From: Labia minor
Taxonomy: Eukaryota; Arthropoda; Insecta; Dermaptera; Spongiphoridae
Assembly (NCBI GenBank): GCA_963082975.1
Contig: OY720348.1
Span: 58,565,461 to 58,629,460, forward strand
Direction: 5' to 3'
DNA: 64,000 bases
A program made the translations under genes and the position numbers. Below, one piece after another: positions 23,045 through 33,887 of the stretch. The notes under the pieces were generated by a model. The model was not told the DNA's origin and did not search any database. It saw only the letters and a program-made list of their open reading frames with translations. Within the stretch, counting starts at the first letter, position 1; every line of letters begins with the position of its first letter.

Positions 23045-23715
23045 ATATGTAGCTAACTTTGTGAATATTTTTTTTGTTTTTTTATTATGTCAAGAAAGTG
23101 AAAATCGTTTTTAAAAATCAAATAATTAATATTTATTTAATTCTAAATTATAATCTATAATTCTAAATTATAATAATATTACCAATATGAATAATATTTT
23201 CCAAAGCGCATTGTAATCTTATCATTAAGCCATTTATTTCAAACCCCAATTATTATCTATTATCTATTATAAGAGAAGATCATGTTTTTTAGTTTAAATT
23301 TTGTTTTAAGCCCTTTAATTAGTTTTTGTTATTATTATAACAGAATGTTGAAAATCTTTTAAAAATATTACTGGGTACATTGCTCCAGCATAAAATTCAT
23401 ATTGGAATTTAGTCTGTTTTTTCAACAAGTGTGAAAAAAAAATTAAATAAATAATTACAAGCATTAAATTAAACAAAAGAACAACAAATCTTTGAAAAAA
23501 GTATTTACAATAAAAAATAAACATTTAATTTACAAAATGGGAATTTGAAATAAATGGCTTAATGATAAGATTACAATGCTTTGGAAAATATTATTCATAT
23601 TGGTAATATTATTATAATTTAGAATTATAGCTTATAATTTAGAATTAAATAAATATTACTTATTTGATTTTTAAAAACGATTTTCACTTTCTTGACATAA
23701 TAAAAAAAAAATAAA
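23045..23715. repeat. Inverted repeat with ~170 bp arms
   Basis: The left arm, about 23045-23245 (GTGAAAATCGTTTTTAAAAA ... CATTAAGCCATTTATTTC), and right arm, about 23545-23712, are reverse complements with few differences. The spacer of ~300 bp has no supported gene. It lies in the centre of the larger inverted duplication. Confidence 0.75.
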
Positions 23716-23716
23716 T

Positions 23717-24035
23717 TTTCCATGAGTAGATTTTTTACATATCACCACGAATCTTGCACTTTGTATTTGTTTTTATCCTCGAGAAAAATCATCTTTATTA
23801 GTTTTTTCTTAATTTAAAATTATATGACTTCATCCAGCCATTCATGACGTCAAAGCTCGGTCTTACCTATATATTCTAAATAAAATAAAATTAAAAATAT
23901 TTTTATGTTATATCCATATCTGTTTTTTATTACATTAATAGATATATTAGAATTATTTAAAAATGTTTCTGTAGCTGGAAATTAATTTACTTAAAACCGT
24001 CGGTTTGTTCGGACCTGGCAATATGTCATCTTATT
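23717..24035 (+). repeat. Family A repeat, 3' part
   Basis: Second half of family A: CACCACGAATCTTGCACTTTG, the TATGACTTCATCCAGCC box and the 3' end in slightly diverged form (GACCTGGCAATATGTCATC). Confidence 0.75.
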
Positions 24036-24989
24036 TATATAAATTTATTATAAATAAATTTCTGGTTTATTTATTATTTAATCAGGAAAATATAACCGCT
24101 GTCGCTTTAAAATCTAATTTTGTCGTCACATGACTAGTTGGTAAGGGTACGTAATTTGTAGTTAATTTTACTACTTTTACAGCTGACCCCGCTTTGCCGT
24201 CCTAATACACCACTACAGTTTGAAGGAAAAAAATCAAAATGTGACCCTCTTCCAAAAGAGCTACATTTATCAAAAGTTGATAAAAAACTAGGAATTTTGA
24301 ATAATGCCCATGTACCAAATTTCATTATTCTTGCACAATCCGTTTGTGCGCAATCTTGTCTACATAGACACACACACACAAAGATAGACAGACAGACAGA
24401 TATTTTTTTAAAATTTAGTGAAAATGACTCAGGCGCCTTCAAAAGGTATAATAACATCAAAATCTCTGGCGTGATAATAAGAAAATATAGTTTATTCAAA
24501 TAGTGATTCAACTTTAAAATTTGTTTACCTCTTAAATTATTTTATTATTTAAAACCGCCAATTAATTGATCCTATTCCATTGCTAGGATTGAGTAGTTGT
24601 TATCAAAAGTGCAAGATATATAAAGGAGTGGTTCATTAGAAAATATCAATGAAAAGGTAAAAACATGCAATGCACTTCAAACAAAAACTATTTTTCTTCA
24701 CATTTGGGAAAAAAGAAATAAATATACAATGGTTTGTTCAAATTGTAATCCAATATTTTATTGATTAATTTTTATTGATGAAAAATAAAATATTTTTTTC
24801 AAGTGTTATAAAAAAATTACAATTTTTAAAATTTTTTTTAATATAATAAAACTGATGATAGAATATAGCAGAATAAAAAAAAATACATGCATTGAATTAC
24901 AGAATCAAAGAGAAAAAACAACATTACAACCTGGAAAATAGTATATTAAAAAAAATTATATGAAATAACAGGATATTTAGGAATGAGTG

Positions 24990-25166
24990 GGAGTCATTAT
25001 TGACTACCTGACTCATCCAGGAAGGATTGCACTTTATTAAACCCTGCCATTAAGAAATTATGTATCAAATCTTCCTGTACTTCTAATGAACAATCATATT
25101 TGTTGTTCATTTTGACATAAATCAGGAATTTGAGGGTTTGTCATATCCATTCCTTCAAAATTTAAT
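24990..25166 (-). pseudogene. Truncated exon-2 pseudogene of the small-protein family
   Basis: Same structure as 9664-9832, including the TGA in place of the second Trp of KEWIW and the FLDESGSQ tail. The shared lesion shows it was copied as part of the cassette. Confidence 0.8.
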
Positions 25167-25239
25167 ATTATTAATATCATTTTAATAACATTTGTTTTAA
25201 GATTACTAAATTATTCATTTATTTATTAAAATTTCTTTT

Positions 25240-25887
25240 TTACCGACCGGCGATAGTAAGGTAGGTATTGTTTTCACACCAAATTTCACATGTGGAGATT
25301 TTTACATATCTCCACGAATCATGCATTTTCTAAACAGAAAAAAGTATTTTTAGCATGATGTCTGTCCGTCCGTCTGTCCGTCTGTCCGTCCGTATAGATG
25401 TGTACAGCCTGAACGGCTCAACCGATTTTGATGAAATTTGGTATATTTACTTAATGGATCAGTGGGATGAATTGATCAACTTTTGGTGCAAATCCGGAAA
25501 CCGGAAGTGGTAGTATTAGCGATCGACGATAGGAAGGGAAGGGTTATTTTCACACTAAATTTCACATGAGGAGATTTTTTTATATATCACCACGAATCAT
25601 ACACTTTGTATTGGTTTTATCCTCGGGAAAATCATATTTATTAGTTTTTTCTTGATTTAAAATTATATGACGTCATCCAGCCATTCATGACGTCACAGCC
25701 TGGTCTTACATATATATTATAAATAAAATAAAATTAAAAATGTTTATATTTATTATTTATGTATTCATATCTGTTTTTTATTACATTAATAGATATATTA
25801 AAATTATTTGAAATTGTTTCTGTAGCTAGAAATTAATTTACTTCAAACCGTCGGTCGGTTCGGACCTGGCCACAGGTCAACTTATTA
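25240..25887 (+). repeat. Family A repeat, full-length copy
   Basis: Starts TTTTACCGACCGGCGATAG and ends CACAGGTCAACTTATT. The corresponding position in the 9170-12000 cassette (about 9900-9935) lacks it, so it inserted after the duplication. Confidence 0.9.
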
Positions 25888-25994
25888 CAAGCTGTTACAA
25901 AATAACATTAAATAAATAGTTTGTTTATAATAATCCCAGTGGATGTTTCCTTTACTTTGTAATCAAATTGTTTGAGGTTGGAATTAGAATCTTG

Positions 25995-26275
25995 CTATGG
26001 AATCACTGGGAAGGGACTTTTTTTTATTTTAAGTCTACGTTCACTAGATGGGATTAAAAGTTTTTTTACTAAATCACTGGGGTGGTTTACAAGTATGTTA
26101 GAATATTTTTGGTAATACCTTTTTATTTCGTTTTTCACTTGTGAGATATTTAAATCTCGAATGATGACGGCATTTGGGACAAACCAGGGGGCATCCACTA
26201 TAATACGAAGGACTTTATTCTGAAATCTTTCCAGTATTTCAATGTTGAAGTTATTCCAATTTCTAGATAAAAAAT
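25995..26275 (-). pseudogene. Jockey-like ORF2 C-terminal fragment
   Basis: Minus-strand translation is open for ~90 codons: NFNIEILERFQNKVLRIIVD, APWFVPNAVIIRDLNISQVK, then HPSDLVKKLLIPSSERRLK and a stop. These blocks match the end of Jockey-clade ORF2 (ERFQNKVLR..VDAPW.VPN). The N-terminal part of the element is absent. It lies immediately downstream of small-gene copy 5. Confidence 0.85.
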
Positions 26276-26404
26276 ATGGAGTGTCTCCACTCGACTATCT
26301 CGTAAATTTTATTAATTAACACTTATATTATATTTTAATAAAATTCTAAATTAATAAATTTTATGTATTAAAAAAGCCTACAAAAATAAAAAATCTATAA
26401 ATTA

Positions 26405-26795
26405 CTAAAGACAAACAACCCACTTTTTCACTTTATTAAACCCTGCCAATAAGAAATTTTGAATCAAATCGTCCTGATCTTCTAACGAACAATTATATTT
26501 GTTGTCGTTCACTTTGACATAAATCTGGAATGTGGGGATTTGCCATATCCATTCCTTCAAAATGTCGTAGGTGATTACAACGGTAAGCGTCTCTGGATGT
26601 CTGGAAGTAAAATCTTCAACATACTTCTTACAAACAGCTACAAAAAGAGGGAGAATAAATGAATGGGAATGGTTAAAAATAAGAGTGGAATAAGATTTAC
26701 ATACCATCAAATAATACTTCCTTATTTTGGCAATATAATATTAAAGGATTTCCACCATTTTCATATTTCAAGACAAGTTCTGTGAAATTGATCAT
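26405..26795 (-). CDS. Small two-exon protein family, copy 5 (exons 26795-26705, 26637-26405)
   Basis: Predicted 107 aa protein, almost identical to copy 3: the visible differences are Ala to Gly in the first exon (NGGNP) and Met to Leu in FLLAGF. Same intron position and phase (67 bp, GTATGTAAAT...TTTTTGTAG) and the same KKWVVCL tail. Few differences despite being 16 kb apart suggest recent duplication or gene conversion. A TATA-like TATAAAAT element lies about 125 bp upstream (26917-26924, minus strand). Function unknown. Confidence 0.72.
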
Positions 26796-26904
26796 GTTTT
26801 CAAATGAAAATTAGACTCAACTTTAATTCAATCAGTTGAATTCAATTCAAAACAGAATTGCAATCGAATTAAACAGAATTTATTTCATATAATAAATCGC
26901 AAAG

Positions 26905-26930
26905 AGGAGAAGAAATTTTATATTGGAAAA
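26905..26930 (-). promoter_or_regulatory. Candidate core promoter of small-gene copy 5
   Basis: Minus-strand TTCCAATATAAAATTTCTTC, about 125 bp before the ATG, same position and context as in copies 2 and 4. Confidence 0.5.
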
Positions 26931-27814
26931 TGATTCTTTCTCTGAAGGAATTACCAATGAATTTGTAACAATGTGATGTTAATTATTAATAATTTCTTTA
27001 AGATTGTACGCATGTTAATTAATTTCAGAATTCAATTAATTAATAATTAAATGGCCAGATAGCGCTCTAGTATCATTTCTAGACGAAAATTGACAATTAA
27101 AAATAAATAAATATATTTTGAAAGATGTGGAATAGAAAAAATTGATTAAAATATTGAAAATAGAAAATAAAATTAATTTTTAACTTTGATAATTTCAAAT
27201 CGTCGTCAATAATATTTTTAAGGATTTTCAAAAGTAATATAGAATAATGGCGTAGAATAATTTATCATATTTTTCACTTTTTAAAATTTTTTAAAATACT
27301 TTAGGCTTAGTTCTGCCCTTGCAAATACAATACAATAACTAATAATAATTTGCAAGAAAAATGACTTCTGATTTTTTTTTACAAATTGTTCATACACTAC
27401 AAGAAAATTATTTTCATCTTACAGACTAAAATATAAAGTAATTCGTGTTCAACAAGAAGCAATTATTAAATAAATCATTTATAAATTAAAATTGACAATT
27501 AAAAACAAATAAATAATTTTGAAAAATATGGAATAGAAAAAATTGAATAATATATTGAAAATAGAAATACAAATTATTAACAATTTATTTACTTTAAGAT
27601 TCGCCAGATAGCGCTCTAATATCATTTATAGAATTACAATGCATTATTTGGCTATGATAATAAAAAAATAATAAAAAAAAAAACTAATTAAAGGGGTTAG
27701 TTTTAAACTAAAAAACACGATATTCTCTTATAATAGAAAGAAAGAGGGTTGGAAATAAATGTTAATGATGACATTACAATCTTGCAAAGTTGCTTTGGTT
27801 AATATTATTCATAT

Positions 27815-27820
27815 TCCTAA

Positions 27821-27860
<40 letters not shown>

Positions 27861-27862
27861 TT
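27815..27862. repeat. (ATT)n microsatellite
   Basis: Pure ATT repeat at the homologous position of the one at 4455. Overlapping poly-Ile/poly-Asn ORFs are artefacts. Confidence 0.9.
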
Positions 27863-28257
27863 GAATAAAATAAATATTAATTATTTCATTTTTAAAAACG
27901 ATTTTGACTTTCTTGGGAATAAAAAAACCAAAAAAAAAAATATTTATAAAGTTAGCAACATAATAATACAAATTAATAATTTATAAATAAAGGAAATTTA
28001 AATATTTGCTTTTATTTATTTATATATGAATCTAAAACTTGTCTTATAATATAAGAATCTAAGAAAAAATTATATATGTATATTAAGCGGTGTCGGGCCG
28101 GGGTGGGGGTTGGGGTGCTCATGCCCCCTTCCCCCCCAATATAGTTCAAAAAATAAATTTAAAAGTGATTAGTTTTGTGTAACTGAGAACCCAAAAGTAA
28201 AATAACATCTTTAAATTAAGTATAGTATAAATATATTGAAAATAGAAAATAAAATTA

Positions 28258-28907
28258 ATTTTTACCGACCGTCGATAGTAAGGGAGGTATTGTTTTCACA
28301 CCAAATTTCACATGTGGAGATTTTTACATATCTCCACGAATCATGCATTTTCTAAACAGAAAAAAGTATTTTTAGCATGATGTCTGTCCGTCTGTCCGTC
28401 CGTCCGTCCGTCTGTCCGTCCGTATAGATGAGTACAGCCTGAACGGCTCAACCGATTTTGATGAAATTTGGTATATTTACTTAATGCATCAGTGGGATGA
28501 ATGGATCAACTTTTGGTGCAATTCCGGAAACCGGAAGTGGTAGTATTAGCGATCGACGATAGGAAGGAAAGGGTTATTTTCACACCAAAGGAGATTTTTT
28601 TACATATCACCACGAATCATGCACTTTGTATTGGTTTTATCCTCGAGAAAAATCATATTTATTAGTTTTTTCTTGATTTAAAATTATATGACGTCATCCA
28701 GTCATGCATGACGTCACAGCCTGGTCTTGCATATATATTATAAATAAAATAAAATTAAAAATGTTTATATTTATTATTTATGTATCCATATCTGTTTTTT
28801 ATTACATTAATAGATATATTAAAATTATTTGAAATTGTTTCTGTAGCTGGAAATTAATTTATTTCAAACCGTCGGTCGGTTCGGACCTGGCCACAGGTCA
28901 ACTTATT
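28258..28907 (+). repeat. Family A repeat, full-length, with a recoverable empty site
   Basis: Inserted between TTAATTTTTA and (TT)AACTTTG; the intact paralog reads straight through at about 27172-27190. Comparison implies a TA (or TTA) target duplication. Confidence 0.88.
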
Positions 28908-29099
28908 AACTTTGTTATAATTTCAAATCGTCGTCAACAATATTTTTAAAGGCTTTTCAAAAGTAACATAGAACAATGGTGTAGAATAATTTATTCATAT
29001 TTTTCACTTTTTAATTAAGAATTTTTAAAATAGTTAGTTCTGCCCTTGCAAATACAACACAATAACTAATAATAATTTGCAAGAAAAATGTTTTCTGAT

Positions 29100-29642
29100 T
29101 TTTACCGACCGATGATAGTAAGGGAGGTATTGTTTTCACACCAAATTTCACATGTGGAGATTTTTACATATCTCCACGAATCATGCATTTTCTTAACAGA
29201 AAAAAGTATTTTTAGCATGATGTCTGTCCGTCCGTCTGTCCGTCTGTCCGTCCGTATAGATGTGTACAGCCTAAACGGCTCAACCGATTTTGATGAAATT
29301 TGGTATATTTACTTAATGCATCAATGGGATGAATTGATCAACTTTTGGTGCAAATCCGGAAACCGGAAGTGGTAGTATTAGCAATCGACGATAGGAAGGT
29401 AAGGGTTATTTTCACACCAAAGGAGATTTTTTTATATATCACCACGAATCATGCACTTTGTATTGGTTTTATCCGGTTTTATCCTCGGGAAAATCATATT
29501 TATTACTTTTTTCTTGATTTAAAATTATATGACGTAATCCAGCCATTCATGACGTCACAGCCTTGTCTTGCATATATATTATAAATAAAATAAAATTAAA
29601 AATGTTTATATTTATTATTTATGTATCCATATCTGTTTTTTA
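29100..29642 (+). repeat. Family A repeat, 3' truncated
   Basis: Inserted after TGATTTTTA; the intact paralog is at about 27372-27392. It stops in the ATCTGTTTTTTATT stretch, so the last ~100 bp are absent. Confidence 0.85.
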
Positions 29643-29699
29643 TTTTTTTACATAATGATCATACACTACAAGAAACGAATTCTCACCTTACAGAATATA

Positions 29700-30000
29700 T
29701 TAAAAATCACTGAATTTCAAACTTTAAATTTGTCAGGCTTATAGAAAAATTATTTTATTCTTTTTAGTCCATTGGATAAACGTTTTTTTTTTTAATTATA
29801 TTATTTTCTAAATTTTTTCAATATAGTTCTAAAAAAAAAAAAAAGTATATATATTATATTTTCAATACGGTAAACTTTTACACTTATCTTTTTCTTTATG
29901 TGTCGCCAAATTTTTAAACCGTTAAAAGTGTGCCGCGGTAAAATAAAGGTTTAGAATCACTGACATAGCGACTGCCTTACTTAATTTATTGATGCTAATT
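29700..30000. other. AT-rich non-coding with hAT-like end
   Basis: No gene. AAAGTGTGCCGCGGTAAAAT followed by GGTTTAGAATCACTG near 29925-29965 resembles the end of a hAT derivative. Confidence 0.35.
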
Positions 30001-30530
30001 ATTCGTGAGTCACAATTTACTGGAAGGTGGTGCAGATTCATCCTCATTGATTTCATTTCAGCATATTTTCTCTTCTTTTGAATTTATCGAATGGAATAAG
30101 ATGGGGTTACAAGGTGAGAACAACTACACATAATTAAAACAGCATAAAATTGATCCAGTAAGTGTGGGGGAGGGTCCGAACTTGATTCGGGGTTGGGGAT
30201 TATTCACTCATTTGTTCTCATCCAAGTGGAGTGTGACACGACGCTTTATTCTTTTTGACAAAGAGCTGTATCGAGCGAGACGAGGGCTAATTCATCGAAT
30301 CCTTTTGGAACCGCCCTTCGCCCTTTTAGTCCCCGGTTAAGTTAAAGCTAAGCCCTCGCCCCCATGGCTTTTCATTTGGTCGATGAAGCTGCTGCTGTCG
30401 CCACCAGGACAACCATTTCATTAGCACTATTACTTTCTCGGGATTGATCTTGTCAAAAAGTAGAGAGAGAGAGAGAGAGAGACTCAGCTACAATCGATTG
30501 CAGCTCAAAAGCTTGTTTCACATGAAGAAA
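30000..30530. other. GC-richer, complex non-coding island
   Basis: In contrast with its surroundings this ~0.5 kb has high sequence complexity, C-rich runs (TAAGCCCTCGCCCCCATGG) and no simple repeat apart from (GA)n at about 30463-30482. I found no ORF with a recognisable product and no second copy in the window. A donor-like CAAGGTGAGA is at about 30109. It could be a regulatory region or an untranslated exon of an unseen gene. Confidence 0.4.
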
Positions 30531-30729
30531 AAATAAATAATAATAGAAAAACCTTGTGGGCCAAAATAAAAAATAAACTCAATACAAATATTAAATAGCA
30601 TAATAATTCATCTAAGACAGATAGATAATTTTATGTATTTTTATTTCAAAAAATGAAAATTTATTTTTTAGAAATTTTTTGAGAATAAAAATAATAAAAA
30701 TATTTATATTTCATAAATATATATATATT

Positions 30730-30967
30730 CAGCGGTATATTGGGAGGGGAACACGGGGAACGACGTTCCCTTACCGGAAAGCGTTCCAGTACTTTTTTAT
30801 GCCCCGACAACTCCCACTTAAATCTACTGTTAGAATTTCTTTTTTTGTGTTCGTTAATATTTTGTATAGTAAAAATAAGAAAAAATAAAAACTTATATGG
30901 AAAAAAATAGTTTGCTAAAAATAGGACTTTATTGCGTTCCCTTACTTCTTATTTTACCAATACATCA

Positions 30968-30970
<3 letters not shown>
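30730..30970. mobile_element. hAT-type MITE
   Basis: Starts CAGCGGTATATTGGGAGGGG and ends TTTTACCAATACATCACTG. Flanks TATATATT and TATATATA fit an 8 bp duplication with one change. Homologous to 20598-20862. The ORF at 30679-30888 crosses it and is spurious. Confidence 0.8.

Positions 30971-31004
<34 letters not shown>
30971..31004. repeat. (TA)n microsatellite
   Basis: Pure TA dinucleotide run directly after the MITE. Confidence 0.95.
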
Positions 31005-31007
<3 letters not shown>

Positions 31008-31400
31008 TATATATAAAATTCTCGTGTCACAAAACTTTGAAATCATACTCCTCCGAAACGGCTGGACTGATTCTTATGAAATTTTTTATGCATATTCATT
31101 AGGTCTCAAGGCATGTCAGACTTCTTTTATTAAACCGCTAATTGCTAAGGTGTGTCCAGGGGGTGGTATTTACCTGATCATTAGAACGGGTCCTATCAAA
31201 CTTTACCTTGATCGGAGGCGTTATCAAGTAGCTTTCCCAATGTTGATCCCGAAGGCTGGGTCGTCTCCGTCCCATAGACCCCAGCTAAAGAAATTCCTTT
31301 GCCAGGCATGAGACTTGAACCCCAGACAACGAGAATGTGAAAAGCAACTACGCTATCTCCCACTCTGTGGTGTCTTTCAAAAATTAATTATAATGAATGC
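31005..31400 (+). mobile_element. Helitron-like 5' fragment with a tRNA-like segment
   Basis: Begins TCTTATATATAAAATTCTCG after an A, then CTCCGAAACGGCTGGACTGA, nearly identical to the 5' end of the Helitron at 40544. Further in (about 31290-31370, minus strand) lies a tRNA-like segment with GAGATAGCGTAGTTGC and GGGGTTCAAGTCTC. No 3' hairpin plus CTAG end was found. The 95-codon ORF here is spurious. Confidence 0.6.
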
Positions 31401-32149
31401 CTAATAGAGCTTGTCTATCTTCTTTCTCTACCCCTATAAAGTTTGTAACAAAAAAAAAAAACTAAAAAATTATATTTTTTATAATTAAGTTTGTCTAAAA
31501 TTAAAATAATTATTAAAAAAAATTTATAATCCATTTTTTTTTTAAATATTTCCTCTTTCAAGAAAACCAAATTCCATATTCTTGTTGGCTATATATGGAA
31601 TATATAGATAAATGAAAGCAAAAGTTTTATTAGTTATCAATACACTACGGTACCTCCCACTTTGTGGTGCCTTTATATATATATGAAATATATATAAATA
31701 ATTTATTAATGAAGTGAAAATTGTGTTTTTCTTGAAGCAGGGGTGGACTGCTTCAAAATTTAAGAATGAATTAATTTTATATAATTATTAATATTTATCT
31801 AAAAATAAAAAAAAATCGTTTAATGTAAATAATATAATAATAATAATTTTATAAATAAAAAATAACTTTCAATTAAAATAAATCTTTAGAATTTTTAAAA
31901 TTATTAGTAGAAATTTTTTTTAATATTATATTTCCAATAATTTTACTTTTATTAGTTTATTTAATCTAAAAGAAAGAAGACGAATCTCACTTTCAGTTTA
32001 CTTGAATTTATTTATTATTTTCTTATTCAATTAATAATAAATCACTTGAGTGTCAAATTCAGTTGATAAAATGCTGAATTAAAAAAAAAAAAAAAAAAAA
32101 AAATAAATTGACAAATTGGACTAGCAACTCCGGGTTGAATGGTTTAGAT

Positions 32150-32650
32150 TTTTAGATCAAGAAAGGATGATGGGATGGTGAGGAGAAGGAGAGGGGGGGT
32201 TGAGGGGAATATCAATTTGGAAAAGACAATCGGAAAGTAGGAAAATCGGCTCAAGCTGGCCTCCATCCTCGCTCCCCCTCTCCAAGCAATCCATAAACCC
32301 TCATCTTGTCGCCATTACATTCAGTCATCATCATTCAATCAGCAGCAAAAATCCTCCCCGCATGCGTCCCTCAACAACACAACACAACACCACCACGTGT
32401 CTAATCGCGAGTGCGGACGACAATTCGATGGGGGAGGTTCGAAGCCATCGGGCCGGATCTCAGAGGGGTGGGTGGGGGCCGGGGGTAGGAAGAAAAGTGG
32501 AAAGAGAAGGATTATACCCGGAATGAGGTTAAACAACCATCGAAAACGCAAAGGGGAAATAAAGTGGGAATTGAAATAATGATTGAGTTCGGGGGAAAAG
32601 AACGCGGGTGGTGAGGCAAGGAAAGAAGAGGGGGGGGGGGATTGATCATG
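32150..32650. other. GC-rich purine-biased non-coding island
   Basis: Contains several G runs, CTCGCTCCCCCTCTCCAAGC and repeated ACAAC units. Short ORFs occur on both strands without family features. It is clearly unlike the AT-rich surroundings. Possible promoter or 5' UTR of an unseen gene, or an unrelated insert. No second copy is visible. Confidence 0.4.
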
Positions 32651-32674
32651 TTTACGCTTGCCGAAAAAAAAAAA

Positions 32675-32935
32675 AAACGTTTGATCAAATGGAAAAAATT
32701 AAGTACACAGCAGAGGAATGCTTTGGTCGTTTCCAACTGAAAAACATTGCCTCCTGGATAAAAAAAAATCAAAGATAACTCATTTAGTTTTAATATACAC
32801 TTCAAATAAGTGGTTAAAAAGGAAGGAAATGAAAGGAAAACCAGGAAGAAAAGGGAACACACCCCCCTTCTTAAGTCAATTATTCTACCTGTAAGGAAAA
32901 TTGAATTTGCTATGAATAATAGAAGAACTATCTAT
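32675..32935 (+). pseudogene. Broken paralog of the 43534-43779 ORF
   Basis: Starts after a poly(A) run and CGTTTGATCAA with ATGGAAAAAATTAAG and encodes MEKIKYTAEECFGRFQLKN before a frameshift in an A-run. Nucleotide similarity to 43510-43780 continues past the frameshift to GGAAAATTGAATTTGCTA. Unknown family. Confidence 0.6.
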
Positions 32936-33369
32936 AACCTAAATCCAGGTGTAAATCTAACCTGTCTTAGAATCTAATAAAAAATAATATTTAATATTAA
33001 ATACAAATTAAATTATTAAAAACTATTTCTAGTTATTATATATATTAACTAAACTATAAAATAAAGAAGAAATAACTAAGAAAAACTTTCAAAGATACGA
33101 GAAAATTTTAAACAAAAATGTATTATGTCTTATAAAAAATACAATGTTTTGGTACACACATTATGGACGACAAGAATTTCACCCCACTTTTTTGGTGCCA
33201 CCTCCCACCACTTAATACCTCGATGGTATTATTTAAACACTAGCTTCTATTTGTTTAGTTTAATCTAATTTAAGAAAGAAAGTTTAAACCTATTTTTAAT
33301 GGTTGTTCTTTTTAAATAATTAAACTTAAATTAAGATATTTTTTAATAAGAAAAATCAAATCAGTGTCC

Positions 33370-33665
33370 CCACTCGTCTATCTCGCAATTTGAATTGGAT
33401 TAAATAACATAATATATTATATTTAAATTAAATTTAATTAATTATAAAATATAAATTAAAATTAATAAATACTATTTATTAGATATAAATAAATAAATAA
33501 TTTTGAAAAATATGGAATAGAAAAAATTGAATAATATATTGAAAATAGAAATACAAATTATTAACAATTAATTTACTTTAAGATTCGCCAGATAGCGCTC
33601 TAATATCATTTATAGAATTACAGCTACATTATTTAGCTATGATAATAAAAAAATAAGCTGGAGTG
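33370..33665 (-). repeat. Family B fragment and remnant of the small-gene 5' flank
   Basis: 33370-33480 matches the start of family B. 33480-33655 matches the GAGCGCTCTAATATC part of the small-gene 5' flank in minus orientation. A family B start (AGCTGGAGTGTCTCC) follows at 33656. Confidence 0.65.
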
Positions 33666-33673
33666 TCTCCACT

Positions 33674-33880
33674 GAGCCAAACCAACAGAATTTCTGGGTT
33701 TTTAATCATTTTATTATTGTAAAATGAAAATCCGAAAGAAAAAAATCAGTTGAAGCCAATTCACCAAGGAATCAGAAAACGTCTTTTATAAAGTTTATTA
33801 CATCTAATTTAATAGAATAGATTGAAGAGAGGAGATGAAATAGAATTGATTTCTCAAATTATAATAATTTATTAAATGTC
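33674..33880 (-). pseudogene. First-exon remnant of the small-protein family (copy-1 type)
   Basis: Minus-strand ATG at 33709 encodes MIKNPEILLVWLS and then runs into family B at a shared TCCACT/AGTGGA sequence, losing the rest of exon 1, the intron and exon 2. Upstream sequence (33710-33800) matches positions 1-92 of the window almost exactly, identifying it as a copy of gene 1 plus its promoter-proximal region. Confidence 0.8.
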
Positions 33881-33887
33881 ATTTAAA

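Larger units (their letters stand above)
24040..28250 (-). repeat. Segmental duplication cassette containing small-gene copy 5
   Basis: Longest version of the cassette. It pairs inverted with 18010-22085 and in direct orientation with 9170-12000. It contains a family B piece (24214-24500), an exon-2 pseudogene, a family A insertion, a Jockey C-terminus, gene copy 5, and a 5' flank with an (ATT)n tract at about 27820-27862. Confidence 0.85.
28225..29700 (-). repeat. Second partial copy of the cassette 5' flank, split by two family A insertions
   Basis: Sequence at 28225-28257, 28908-29098 and 29643-29700 reconstructs, in order, the uninterrupted 27150-27430 segment. The breaks coincide with family A copies at 28258-28907 and 29100-29642. 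Confidence 0.8.
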
